The notes under the pieces: model-generated
Database searches by the model: none
What the model was told of the DNA's origin: nothing
Seen by the model: the letters and a program-made list of their open reading frames with translations, nothing else
Made by a program: the position numbers and the translations under genes
Assembly: GCF_000230995.2 (NCBI RefSeq)
Contig: NC_019973.1
Span: forward strand, 1,874,001-1,938,000
Source of the DNA: Mesorhizobium australicum WSM2073
GTDB taxonomy: Bacteria > Pseudomonadota > Alphaproteobacteria > Rhizobiales > Rhizobiaceae
Length of the DNA stretch: 64,000 nucleotides
Direction: 5' to 3'
In this document: in pieces, positions 53,989 to 62,748 of the stretch
Layout: every line of letters starts with the position of its first letter
Numbering within the stretch: position 1 is the first letter of the stretch

Positions 53989-54765
53989 TCAGATCGCGCC
54001 GACACCGCCATCGATGGCCAGCGCATGGCCGGTCATGAAGGAATTGGCCGGGTCGGCGGCAAACAGGATGGCCGTGGTGATCTCGTCGACTTCCGCCACG
54101 CGCTTCATCGGTATGCCACGGGTCAGCTCGGCCAACGCCTCTGCCTCCGGAATGCCGGAGACGCTCACGAAACCGTCTATCATGCCCGTTCTGGTGTGGG
54201 CGGGGCAGATGGCATTGATGCGCAGACCCTTGCTGGCATATTCGACCGCCGCCGACCGGGTCAGGCCGATCACGCCATGCTTGGCGGCTGCATAGACCGA
54301 AAGCTTCGGCGCGCCCGAAAGGCCGGCGGCCGAGGCAATGTTGACGATGGCGCCGCCCTTGCCGGTCGCCTTGAACTGCCGCTCCATTTGCGGGATCTGG
54401 TGCTTCATGGCGTAGAAGACGCCGAGCAGGTCGATCTCGAGCACCCGGCGGGCTTCGTCCGATGGAACCTGCGGCAGGCGCACGAAGCTCTGAACGATGC
54501 CGGCATTGTTGACGGCGACATCCAGGCGGCCAAATTTTTCCAACGCCAGCGCCACCAGTGCTTCCGACAGTGCCTCCTCGGCAATGTTGCCTGCCAGCAT
54601 CGCGGTCTCGGTATCGAGCGTCTCGGCGAAACTCATCAGGGCCGTTTCATCCAGGTCCGAGAGAACCAGCCGGGCGCCTTCGGCGGCAAAGCCCTTGGCG
54701 GCGCCACGGCCGAGGCCGCCGGCCGCGCCCGTGATCAGCACCGTGGTTCCATCAAAGCGGCCCAT
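53989..54765 (-). CDS. SDR family oxidoreductase (acyl-CoA cluster, distal)
   Basis: A 258-aa short-chain dehydrogenase. It has TGAAGGLGRGAA for the cofactor, DLDE after the second strand (an NAD-preferring Asp), VNNAGIV, and the catalytic Ser/Tyr/Lys in NIASAAG and YAAAKHG. It is the last structural gene of the minus-strand run from 57140, 3 bp after the APH-like gene. A 3-hydroxyacyl or alcohol dehydrogenase role in the pathway is probable; the substrate is unknown. Confidence 0.9.
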   Translation of the reverse strand: MGRFDGTTVLITGAAGGLGRGAAKGFAAEGARLVLSDLDETALMSFAETLDTETAMLAGNIAEEALSEALVALALEKFGRLDVAVNNAGIVQSFVRLPQVPSDEARRVLEIDLLGVFYAMKHQIPQMERQFKATGKGGAIVNIASAAGLSGAPKLSVYAAAKHGVIGLTRSAAVEYASKGLRINAICPAHTRTGMIDGFVSVSGIPEAEALAELTRGIPMKRVAEVDEITTAILFAADPANSFMTGHALAIDGGVGAI

Positions 54766-54768
54766 TGC

Positions 54769-55803
54769 TTAGTCTTCCTTGTCGATCAGCTCGGCGGCGA
54801 AGTGCGACAGCAGCTTCACCGCCTCGCCATAGGTCCTGGCTTTTTCCGGATTGGAAGCATTGCCGTCCAGCGCCCGCCTGTAGACACCCTGGCAGATTGC
54901 AGCCAGGCGGAAGAAGGAGAAGGCGAGGAAGAACGTCCAGTTGCCGATGCCGGCGAGGCCGCGCCGCCGGCAATAGGCAGCGACATAGTCTTCTTCCAAA
55001 GGCAGGCCGAGGGCCGGGCGATCGATGCCGCCAAGGCCGCGAAAGCCGGAGGCATGCGGCAGGCGCCATTGCATGCATTGATAGGCGATGTCGGCGAAGG
55101 GGTGGCCCGATGTCGACAATTCCCAATCGAGCACCGCCAGTACCCTCGGCTGGTCCGGCGCAAAGATCAGATTGTCCAGCCGATAGTCGCCATGCACCAG
55201 CGATATCAGGCCGTCATCGACCGGCAGGTGGGTTTCCAGCCAGGCGATCAGCCGGTCCATGTCGGCAATGATACCGGTTTCGGAAGCACGGTACTGGCCG
55301 GTCCAGCGTGCCAGCTGCCGCTCGAAGTAATTGCCGGGGCGTCCGAAATCGCCAAGACCCACGGCCTCGACATCGACATCGTGCAGGGCGGCGAGCGTGG
55401 CGTTCATGGCGTCGTAGATCGCGGCGCGTTCCTCGTTGCCGTGCGTCTCCGGCAGTGCCGGATCCCAGAAGATGCGGCCGTCCAGGAAATCCATGACGTA
55501 GAACATGCGGCCGATGGGCGAATCCTCGGTCGACAGGTGCAGCATTTCGGGCACTGGTACGGCGGTGCCGGAAAGCGCCTTCATCACACGGAATTCGCGG
55601 TCTACTTGGTGAGCCGATTTCAGGAGTTGGCCTGGCGGCTTGACGCGCAGCACGTAACGGCCGCTTGCCGCCGTCAGGAGATAGGTCGGGTTGGATTGGC
55701 CGGATTTGAATTTTTCGATGGCCGCGAGTCCGGAAAAACCCGGGATATGCGCGTCGAGGTAAGGCGCGAGCGTCGCCTGGTCGAGCGCGTTGGCGTCGCT
55801 CAT
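54769..55803 (-). CDS. Phosphotransferase family protein (APH-like, ACAD10/11 N-terminal type)
   Basis: A 344-aa protein-kinase-fold phosphotransferase. It has the N-lobe FKSGQSNPTYLLTAASGRYV with the conserved Lys in LRVKPPG, the catalytic loop SLVHGDYRLDNLIF and the metal-binding LAVLDWELSTSGHPFADIAY. Such proteins sit with acyl-CoA dehydrogenases in bacteria. In animals the homologous domain is fused to ACAD10/11, which phosphorylates 4-hydroxyacyl-CoA. A 4-hydroxy acid degradation role here is a reasonable inference. It overlaps the MaoC gene by 4 bases. Confidence 0.88.
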   Translation of the reverse strand: MSDANALDQATLAPYLDAHIPGFSGLAAIEKFKSGQSNPTYLLTAASGRYVLRVKPPGQLLKSAHQVDREFRVMKALSGTAVPVPEMLHLSTEDSPIGRMFYVMDFLDGRIFWDPALPETHGNEERAAIYDAMNATLAALHDVDVEAVGLGDFGRPGNYFERQLARWTGQYRASETGIIADMDRLIAWLETHLPVDDGLISLVHGDYRLDNLIFAPDQPRVLAVLDWELSTSGHPFADIAYQCMQWRLPHASGFRGLGGIDRPALGLPLEEDYVAAYCRRRGLAGIGNWTFFLAFSFFRLAAICQGVYRRALDGNASNPEKARTYGEAVKLLSHFAAELIDKED

Positions 55804-56285
55804 GCTGTCTCGGGCTGGCGTTCAAGCAAGGTCAGCGTCAGCCAACGGGCGGTGAGCGCCGGTTTTTTGGAGCCTTCGATCTCGATGGTCACGTCGTGCG
55901 CCGTCTGCACCCAGCCCGACGGCCTGACCTTGACGTCGGCCAGCACGAAACGGGTGCGGATGCGCGCGCCGGTCTTCACCGGGGCGAGAAAGCGCAGCGA
56001 ATCGAAACCGTGATTGACGCCCATCTTGCCGTTTTCCAGCGGCGGCATTGTCTCGAACGTCATCGCCGACAGCAGCGACAGCGATAGGAAGCCATGCGCG
56101 ATGGTGCCGCCGAACGGCGTTTCGCGCTTGGCCCGCTCCGGATCGCAGTGGATGAACTGGTGGTCGTCGGTGGCGTCGGCGAACTGGTCGATCATGCGTT
56201 GCGTGACCACCCGCCAGGGCGAAACGCCGACCTCCTTGCCGACACTGGCCAGAAGCACATCGAGACTGATTGGTTCCACGCTCAT
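55800..56285 (-). CDS. MaoC family dehydratase
   Basis: A 161-aa hot-dog-fold hydratase acting on enoyl-CoA or 3-hydroxyacyl-CoA. The catalytic region is FADATDDHQFIHCDPERAKR (Asp/His of the hydratase-2 motif), followed by TPFGGTIAHGFLSLSLLSAM. The single-domain length is typical of (R)-specific enoyl-CoA hydratases of the NodN/MaoC kind. It lies 39 bp downstream of the SDR and upstream of the APH-like gene, in the same operon. Confidence 0.9.
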   Translation of the reverse strand: MSVEPISLDVLLASVGKEVGVSPWRVVTQRMIDQFADATDDHQFIHCDPERAKRETPFGGTIAHGFLSLSLLSAMTFETMPPLENGKMGVNHGFDSLRFLAPVKTGARIRTRFVLADVKVRPSGWVQTAHDVTIEIEGSKKPALTARWLTLTLLERQPETA

Positions 56286-56324
56286 GTCCTCCAGTTCACC
56301 TCCGGCTTCTGCGGCCGGAAAATG

Positions 56325-57140
56325 TCATTCCTTGAACAAGGTCAACCCATGCTGCACCGACTGCCCGCCGTCGATCGGAAGGATGGCGCCGGTGACATAG
56401 CTGCCTGCACGGCTGCACAAATAGAGCGTTGCGCCGGCAATGTCATCCGGTGTGCCGATGCGGCCGATCGGGACATGGCCGCCGACATGCCTGGCCTGCT
56501 CGTCCGTGCCGGTGGCAAATGCGGTCATACGGCTCTGGAAGGGACCGGGGGCAAAGGCGTTGACGGTGATGCGGCGGCCGGCGAATTCGAGCGCCAGCGT
56601 GCGTGTCAGGTGATGAACGGCCGCCTTGGAGGCGGTGTAGGAATAGGCGTCGTCGGCCAGCGGCTGCGTTCCCATCACCGAGCCCAGATTGATCACGCGG
56701 GCAGGATCTTCGTCGCTGGCGGCGGCATCGAGCAGCGGCAGCAATTCGCGTGTCAGATGGAAAACCGCGGTGACATTGACGCCGAACACCTTGGCCCATG
56801 CCGAATAAGGGAAGCTCTCCAGCGGCGCACCCCAGGACACGCCGGCATTGTTGATGAGGATATCGAGTTTGCCGGTGCGCGCCTTGACTTCGCCGACCAA
56901 GGCGGCAATGGCGGCCTCGCTGGAGACGTCGCCGGCAAAGCCTTCCGCTTGGCCCGAAGCGCCAAGCCCGTTCAACTCACTGGCCACCTTGATGCAGTCC
57001 TCGCCCTTGCGCGAGGCGATCATTACGCTGGCGCCGGCCTTGATCAGCGCGGTCGCCGCCATGCGGCCGATGCCGGTCGCGGCTCCCGTCACCAGCGCGG
57101 TCTTGCCGGTGACCGAAAACAGCTCGTCCAGATAGCTCAT
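56325..57140 (-). CDS. SDR family oxidoreductase (acyl-CoA cluster, proximal)
   Basis: A 271-aa short-chain dehydrogenase. The start at 57140 (MSYLDELFSVTGKTA) has GGAGG 6 bases upstream; the longer frame to 57221 is rejected. It has TGAATGIGRMAA, NNAGVSWGAPLES, and catalytic Tyr/Lys in YTASKAA. The SRKGED after the second strand favours NADP(H). It heads the minus-strand operon, with the acyl-CoA dehydrogenase gene divergent 113 bp away. Confidence 0.9.
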   Translation of the reverse strand: MSYLDELFSVTGKTALVTGAATGIGRMAATALIKAGASVMIASRKGEDCIKVASELNGLGASGQAEGFAGDVSSEAAIAALVGEVKARTGKLDILINNAGVSWGAPLESFPYSAWAKVFGVNVTAVFHLTRELLPLLDAAASDEDPARVINLGSVMGTQPLADDAYSYTASKAAVHHLTRTLALEFAGRRITVNAFAPGPFQSRMTAFATGTDEQARHVGGHVPIGRIGTPDDIAGATLYLCSRAGSYVTGAILPIDGGQSVQHGLTLFKE

Positions 57141-57178
57141 GACAATCCTCCGCACGGCCTGCGGGCAAACAGTTCGCG

Positions 57179-57202
57179 TTGACAAGGCTATCCGAAGTAC
57201 GG
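57179..57202. promoter_or_regulatory. Candidate TetR operator and -35 in the divergent SDR/acyl-CoA dehydrogenase promoter
   Basis: A consensus TTGACA (57179-57184, plus strand) is followed by TATCCGAAGTACGG (57189-57202), which matches the tetR-promoter site at 11 of 14 positions, including GTACGG. No good -10 was seen at normal spacing. Between two divergent starts, one bound repressor could block both. Confidence 0.4.
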
Positions 57203-57253
57203 TCATCCTTGCCACTGACAAAATGCCCGGCCTGCATGAAGGGTTAGCGACCG

Positions 57254-58495
57254 ATGACGGAGATGAATCTCGGCATGACCGAACGGTTGAAGCCGATCCA
57301 CGCCCGCGTCGCGGCCATGGTGCGCGACGAGATCATGCCGCTCGACAAGGAATTCCTGAGCGAGGTCGGCAAGGCCGGCGACCGTTGGGTCTACAGCAAG
57401 CGCCAGGGGGAGATCCTTGAGGGGCTGAAGAAGACCGCACGGGAGCGCGGCCTGTGGAACTTCTGGCTGACCGGCTCGGAGCGCGGCTACGGCCTGTCCA
57501 CCGTCGAATACGCCTATTTGGCCGAGGAGATGGGCAAGGCGCATCTGGGCGCCGAAACCTTCAACTGCTCGGCACCCGACACCGGCAACATGGAGGTTCT
57601 GGAACGCTACGGCTCGGCCGAGCACAAGCGGGAATGGCTCGAGCCGCTGCTGGACGGAAAGATCCGCTCGGCCTATCTCATGACGGAGCCGGACGTCGCC
57701 TCCTCCGACGCCACCAACATTTCCATGCGCTGCGAGCGACAGGGCGGCGACTATCTGCTCAACGGCGAGAAATGGTGGGCGTCGGGTGCCGGTGACCCGC
57801 GCTGCGCCATTTACATCGTCATGGTGCGGACCGCCGGCGATGAAGAGCCACAGCACCGCCGCCATTCGATGATCCTGGTTCCCTCGGGCGCGAAGGGTGT
57901 GACCAAGGTCCGGGCGATGCAGGTCTATGGCGACGATGACGCGCCGCATGGCCACATGCATCTTCGCTTCGACAATGTGCGGATATCGACGTCGAACCTG
58001 ATCCTCGGCGAGGGCAGGGGCTTCGAAATCGCGCAAGGCCGGCTCGGCCCCGGCCGCATCCATCACTGCATGCGCGCCATCGGCCAGGCCGAGATGGCGC
58101 TGGAGATGCTATGCCAGCGTTCCCTACGCCGCGAGGCCTTCGGCCAGAAGCTGGCGAAACTCGGCGCCAATCTCGACATCATTGCCGAATGTCGCATGGA
58201 GATCGAGATGGCCCGGCTGCTCTGCCTCAAGGCGGCATGGATGATCGATCAGGGCGACTCGCGGGCCGCGGCCCCCTGGATCAGCCAGATCAAGGTCATC
58301 GCGCCGCGCGTGGCGCTCAAGGTCACCGACGAGGCGGTGCAGATGTTCGGCGCGCAAGGCATCAGCCAGGATACGCCTCTCGCACGCTCGTGGACGCATC
58401 TCAGGACGCTGCGCCTCGCCGACGGGCCCGATGCAGTGCATCGGCGGCAGGTGGCACGCATGGAGCTGAAGAAATACACGCATGAAAAGATCTGA
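57254..58495 (+). CDS. Acyl-CoA dehydrogenase family protein
   Basis: A 413-aa FAD-dependent acyl-CoA dehydrogenase. Family landmarks are LMTEPDVASSDATNISM (flavin and substrate binding), GEKWWASGAGDPRCAIYIVM and the helical C-terminal QMFGAQGISQDTPLAR. It resembles the ACAD10/11-like branch, which fits the APH-like kinase divergently encoded nearby. The catalytic base should lie in the C-terminal domain; I could not place it with certainty. The start at 57254 has GAAGGG about 10 bases upstream. Confidence 0.92.
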   Translation: MTEMNLGMTERLKPIHARVAAMVRDEIMPLDKEFLSEVGKAGDRWVYSKRQGEILEGLKKTARERGLWNFWLTGSERGYGLSTVEYAYLAEEMGKAHLGAETFNCSAPDTGNMEVLERYGSAEHKREWLEPLLDGKIRSAYLMTEPDVASSDATNISMRCERQGGDYLLNGEKWWASGAGDPRCAIYIVMVRTAGDEEPQHRRHSMILVPSGAKGVTKVRAMQVYGDDDAPHGHMHLRFDNVRISTSNLILGEGRGFEIAQGRLGPGRIHHCMRAIGQAEMALEMLCQRSLRREAFGQKLAKLGANLDIIAECRMEIEMARLLCLKAAWMIDQGDSRAAAPWISQIKVIAPRVALKVTDEAVQMFGAQGISQDTPLARSWTHLRTLRLADGPDAVHRRQVARMELKKYTHEKI

Positions 58496-58540
58496 GCGCT
58501 GCCCGGCAGCGTTGCCGCTGACAAACAAGGAATACCGTCA

Positions 58541-59578
58541 ATGACGATCCCCTCCGAAATGAAGGCGCTGCTCTTGGTCGGTGACGGCTATACGAGGACG
58601 CCGAGCGGCAGTGCGCTCGAGGCGATGGAGCCGTATCTCGAGCCGGGCAGCATCCCTGTGCCTGCGCCCGGACCTGGCCAAGTGCTGATCAAGGTCAGCC
58701 TCGCTTCGATCAATCCATCGGATGTCGCCTTCATCAAGGGCCAGTACGGCCAGCCGCGCGTTATGGGCCGTCCGGCCGGCTTCGAGGGTGTCGGCACGGT
58801 CGTCGCGGGCAGCGAGGAGCCCTATCCCAAGAGCCTTGTCGGCAAGCGCGTCGCTTTCGCCACCGGTCTGAGCAATTGGGGCTCGTGGGCTGAATATGCC
58901 GTCGCCGAGGCGGCGGCCTGCATTCCGCTTCTCGATACGGTTCGAGACGAGGATGGCGCTGCGATGATCGTCAATCCGCTGACCGCGATCGCCATGTTCG
59001 ACATCGTCAAGCAGGAAGGCGAAAAGGCCTTCGTCATGACCGCCGGTGCGAGCCAGCTCTGCAAGCTGATCATCGGGCTGGCGAGGGAGGAAGGGTTTCG
59101 GCCTGTTGTCACGGTGCGCCGTGACGAGCAGATCGCGTTGCTGAAACAACTTGGCGCGGCGCATGTCCTCAACGAGAAGGTGCCTGATTTCGAGGCCACG
59201 CTGCGCGAGGTGATGAAGGCCGAACAGCCGCGCATCTTCCTCGATGCGGTCACCGGGCCGCTGGCATCAGCCATCTTCAACGCCATGCCAAAAAGGGCTC
59301 GCTGGATCATCTACGGCCGGCTCGATCCCGAGGCAACGATCATCCGCGAGCCCGGCCAGCTGATCTTCCAGCACAAGCACATCGAAGGCTTTTGGCTTAG
59401 CGAGTGGATGCGGCAATCCAGGGATCGGCGAGGTCCGGCAGTCCTCGAGGCACAGAAGCGTTTTTCGGACGGACGCTGGTCGACCGACGTGACGGCGGTC
59501 ATTCCGCTGGCCGAGGCAATGGCGCGAATGCCGGCGGAACTGGCCAAGCCCAACGGCAAGGTGTTCATTCGGCCCTGA
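58541..59578 (+). CDS. Zinc-independent MDR oxidoreductase (quinone/enoyl reductase-like)
   Basis: A 345-aa medium-chain dehydrogenase/reductase. The N-terminal catalytic domain has VLIKVSLASINPSDVAFIKG and GFEGVGTVVAG; the catalytic and structural zinc cysteines are absent, so it is of the quinone reductase/enoyl reductase (MECR) kind. The nucleotide domain begins about residue 150, with VMTAGASQLCKLIIGLA. It follows the acyl-CoA dehydrogenase by 45 bp and is probably co-transcribed. Confidence 0.85.
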   Translation: MTIPSEMKALLLVGDGYTRTPSGSALEAMEPYLEPGSIPVPAPGPGQVLIKVSLASINPSDVAFIKGQYGQPRVMGRPAGFEGVGTVVAGSEEPYPKSLVGKRVAFATGLSNWGSWAEYAVAEAAACIPLLDTVRDEDGAAMIVNPLTAIAMFDIVKQEGEKAFVMTAGASQLCKLIIGLAREEGFRPVVTVRRDEQIALLKQLGAAHVLNEKVPDFEATLREVMKAEQPRIFLDAVTGPLASAIFNAMPKRARWIIYGRLDPEATIIREPGQLIFQHKHIEGFWLSEWMRQSRDRRGPAVLEAQKRFSDGRWSTDVTAVIPLAEAMARMPAELAKPNGKVFIRP

Positions 59579-59787
59579 TGCCGTCTTATGCGGCCCGGGA
59601 AGGGCGATCGCAGGCTTTCTGGACCTTTTCCCAGTTCGGTCGGCCATCCTTGGCGATCCCCGAAATTGATCGCCGCGTCTTTCGACCCCTATGCCTCGTC
59701 GCTTTGTCCGTGATATGTCGCCGCCATCGAATGCCGGGACGGCGCCAAGGCTGAGGCGCCTTCCCCCATGGCGTGCGGGGTGAATTG

Positions 59788-60954
59788 ATGACGATTTCCA
59801 AGCCGGTTTTCGATCGTTTGGGGCTGGGCATGTGGATCGGGGCATTCCTGATCGTTCTCGGCCTGGTGCTATGGTCGCCCGGCACGCGCACGGTGACGCA
59901 GGCCTATGGATATGGCAGCGAAGCGTTCCTGACCGGGCGGCCGCTGTACAATCTTCAATCCGAGATGGGGTACCTGTATGCGCCAGCCTTCGCCGCGCTC
60001 TACCTGCCGGTGCTGAAGCTCGGACCCTATCTGGGCGGCGTGGTGTGGCATGTGGTGGGCTTCGCAGCGCTCACCTTCGCGGCGATGCGGCAAGTGCGCA
60101 AAATCGGCGGTGAGGAATTGCCATGGCTGCTTTCCTTCGGCCTCTTCCTTGCCCTGCCGATGGCGCTGGGTGCGATCCGCAACGGCCAGGCGACGATCCT
60201 TTTGACCGCGGCCTGCTGGCTCCTGACCCTGTCGGCGCTCGAAGGGCGGCGCGCCGAAACCTTCTTCTGGGCTTCGGTCGCCATCATCGCCAAACCGACC
60301 GCGATCATCATGCTTTTGCTGGTGGGAGCCCTGCGCCTGCGGCTGATACCCGTGCTCGTGCTGGCAGTGCTGTTGGTACTGGCCATACCGTACGCGTTCG
60401 CGCCTGCCGGCTACCTCAACCAGCAGTACGGCGATTTCGCCCGCATGTTGACCTCCATGGCCGTCGACAAGTCCGGCCACTTTGTCCCTACCGACTTCAC
60501 GGCGCCTTTCACCTCGGCCGGGCTGCCCATGCCTGAGTTCGCCGCCACGATCGTGCGCATCGTCGGGGCATTGCTTACGCTGTCGACCGTCCTCTGGTTC
60601 GACCGCAAGCTCCAGCCTGGAATAGCCGCACTGGCGATCTTCCTGGCGGCTGCCTTCTACATGTGCGTCTTCAATCCGCGTGTCGAGCCAAATACCTATG
60701 CCATGATCGCCGTGCCCGCCGGCCTCGCTATCGCCACACTATGGCGGGAGGAGCGTGGCGGCGTCCTGGCCTCGGTGCTGTCGACGGTATTGTTCCTCAC
60801 AGGTTTGACCAGCGTCGAGCGCCACATGCATGATTTCTTCTATCCTTGGTTCCGGCCGATCGCGGTCACCTTCATCGCCTGTTCGCTGATCTGGTGGTTC
60901 TGGGCCAAGGCGCGCGAAAAGATCGTGAGCGTCGGACCCGTTGCACATGGCTGA
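59788..60954 (+). CDS. DUF2029/GT87-like polyprenol-dependent GT-C glycosyltransferase
   Basis: A 388-aa membrane protein with about 10 hydrophobic segments. It has the GT-C pattern: a periplasmic loop after the first helix with YGYGSEAFLTGRPLYN, and LPMALGAIRNGQATILLTAA in the third cytoplasmic/membrane region, typical of GT87 mannosyltransferase-like proteins. It should use a polyprenyl-phosphate sugar on the periplasmic face. The ATG at 59788 is preferred over an upstream GTG. Its stop overlaps the GT2 gene by 8 bases. Confidence 0.82.
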   Translation: MTISKPVFDRLGLGMWIGAFLIVLGLVLWSPGTRTVTQAYGYGSEAFLTGRPLYNLQSEMGYLYAPAFAALYLPVLKLGPYLGGVVWHVVGFAALTFAAMRQVRKIGGEELPWLLSFGLFLALPMALGAIRNGQATILLTAACWLLTLSALEGRRAETFFWASVAIIAKPTAIIMLLLVGALRLRLIPVLVLAVLLVLAIPYAFAPAGYLNQQYGDFARMLTSMAVDKSGHFVPTDFTAPFTSAGLPMPEFAATIVRIVGALLTLSTVLWFDRKLQPGIAALAIFLAAAFYMCVFNPRVEPNTYAMIAVPAGLAIATLWREERGGVLASVLSTVLFLTGLTSVERHMHDFFYPWFRPIAVTFIACSLIWWFWAKAREKIVSVGPVAHG

Positions 60955-61933
60955 TCCGCGTCAAAAACTCGACATCGTGGCGCCCTTCTTCAACGAGGCG
61001 CAATCGGCGCCGGCCTTTGCCGCCCTGCTCGACAGGCTCGAGGAAGCGGTATCAAGCCGTTTCGGCATGGCCGTCCACAAGATCCTGGTCGACGACGGCA
61101 GCCTCGACGATGGCGCCAGGCGATTTTCGCAAGCCCTGTCGGGATCGTGGGAGATCGTTCGCCTCAGCCGCAATTTCGGCAAGGAGGTCGCGGTGCTCGC
61201 CGGCCTCGACCAGTCGCGGGGCGACATGGTGCTGATCATGGATTCGGATCTGCAGCATTCCATGGATATCAGCTTGAAGATGATCGCCGAGCTGGTGGAA
61301 AGCCCAGACATCGACGTCGTATACGCGCAGAACGACCGCCGCGAGGCGAGCTGGCGGCGCAGCCAGCTGGCGCGACTTTTCTACAGCCTGATCAACAGCA
61401 GCCAGCGTTTCGACATTCCGGAGAACGCCGGTGATTTCCGCGTCATGCGCGGTCCCGTGGTGCGCGCGCTGACCAGCCTGCGCGACAAGCGGCGCTTCAA
61501 CAAGGGCCTGTTCGCCTGGGCCGGTTTCCGTCAGAAAGCCATATCCTATTCGCCGGAAAACCGCGCCATCGGCACGTCGAAATGGAGCCGGCTCAACCTG
61601 ATCGCCTTTTCGCTGGAAGGGTTTACATCGTTTTCCGTCATTCCGCTGCGCATCATCAGCTTGAGCGGGATGCTGGCGGCGCTGGCGGGCGTCGTTTACG
61701 GCGCCAAAGTGTTCTTCGAGGTGATGTTCTACGGCGTTGCCGTGCCTGGTTACCCCAGCCTGATGGTCGCCGTCGTGCTGCTCGGCGGTCTCAACCTCAC
61801 CTTGCTCGGCCTGATCGGCGAATATGTCTGGGTCACGCTGTCGGAGAGCAAGGACCGGCCGGTCTATCTGGTGCGCGATGTGGTGCTCAGCGAGACCGCT
61901 CACGACAAGCCGCCGGGCGCGTCCCGCGGATGA
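60947..61933 (+). CDS. Glycosyltransferase family 2, polyprenyl-phosphate sugar synthase-like
   Basis: A 328-aa enzyme with an N-terminal GT-A domain and two C-terminal membrane helices (about 235-265 and 270-300), like ArnC, GtrB and DPM1. Motifs are DIVAPFFNEAQSAPAF, LVDDGSLDDGA, and the metal-binding IMDSDLQHSMDISLKM. It should transfer a sugar from a nucleotide to undecaprenyl phosphate on the cytoplasmic face. It overlaps the next gene by 4 bases. Confidence 0.92.
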   Translation: MADPRQKLDIVAPFFNEAQSAPAFAALLDRLEEAVSSRFGMAVHKILVDDGSLDDGARRFSQALSGSWEIVRLSRNFGKEVAVLAGLDQSRGDMVLIMDSDLQHSMDISLKMIAELVESPDIDVVYAQNDRREASWRRSQLARLFYSLINSSQRFDIPENAGDFRVMRGPVVRALTSLRDKRRFNKGLFAWAGFRQKAISYSPENRAIGTSKWSRLNLIAFSLEGFTSFSVIPLRIISLSGMLAALAGVVYGAKVFFEVMFYGVAVPGYPSLMVAVVLLGGLNLTLLGLIGEYVWVTLSESKDRPVYLVRDVVLSETAHDKPPGASRG

Positions 61934-62748
61934 CGCGGCGCATTCGCCTGATCGCCGATGACTACGGGCTGGCACCAGGGGTTTGCGCCGGCATTCTCGA
62001 CCTGCTCGACCGCGGACGCCTGACCGGCACCAGCTGCATGACCGGTTTTCCGGAATGGGCCGAGGCGGCGGCGCGCATAAAGCCGCTGCGCGGCCGCGCG
62101 GCGATCGGGCTGCACCTGACCCTTACGGACCAGCCAGCGGTCACAGGCAAATCGAGCCTGGCGCCCGGGGGCCGGTTGCCGCCGCTTCGTTCGCTCGCCC
62201 TGCCGGTCCTGCGCGGGCGAGTCGACGAGCGCGACGTCCATGCCGAACTCGACGCGCAATATAGCCGTTTCGTCGAGGCGCTGGGCCGCAAGCCCGACTT
62301 CATCGACGGTCATCAGCACGTGCATTTCCTGCCTGTCGTGCGCGGCTGGCTGCGGACACGTTTTCCCGACACTGCCGGCAGGCCGGTGTTGCGCGGCGCT
62401 CCGGCGCTGAGCGATGCCGCCGCCGCACCGAAAATCGCGGCAATCGCTGCCGTGGCCGCCGGTTTCAACCAATCGATGCAGCGCGCCGGCTTTGCCGTTT
62501 TGAAGCCGCTCGCCGGCATCTATGACTGGCGGCAACCCGAAAAGTTCGCCCCCCTGCTGGAGGCTGCCGTCGAGGCGCTGTCGGACCGTGGGCTGTTCAT
62601 GTGCCACCCCGGCCATGTCGACCAAACGCTGTGCGCGCGTGACCCCATGCAAAGCGTGCGCGAAGTGGAATTCGGCGTTTTGGCTTCGGATGCGTTCGGC
62701 GCGAGCCTGGCCCGAGCCGGTGTCGAGATTTTGGACGGCCGGGAATGA
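61930..62748 (+). CDS. ChbG/HpnK (YdjC) family deacetylase
   Basis: A 272-aa metal-dependent carbohydrate deacetylase. The metal site is visible: D10-D11 in RLIADDYGLAPGV, His in AIGLHLTLTD, and DGHQHVHFLPVV. Relatives deacetylate chitooligosaccharides (ChbG) or the N-acetylglucosamine of hopanoid glycans (HpnK). Encoded with a GT2, a GT-C and a GtrA flippase, it probably deacetylates a lipid-linked amino sugar. It overlaps GtrA by 4 bases. Confidence 0.9.
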   Translation: MTRRIRLIADDYGLAPGVCAGILDLLDRGRLTGTSCMTGFPEWAEAAARIKPLRGRAAIGLHLTLTDQPAVTGKSSLAPGGRLPPLRSLALPVLRGRVDERDVHAELDAQYSRFVEALGRKPDFIDGHQHVHFLPVVRGWLRTRFPDTAGRPVLRGAPALSDAAAAPKIAAIAAVAAGFNQSMQRAGFAVLKPLAGIYDWRQPEKFAPLLEAAVEALSDRGLFMCHPGHVDQTLCARDPMQSVREVEFGVLASDAFGASLARAGVEILDGRE

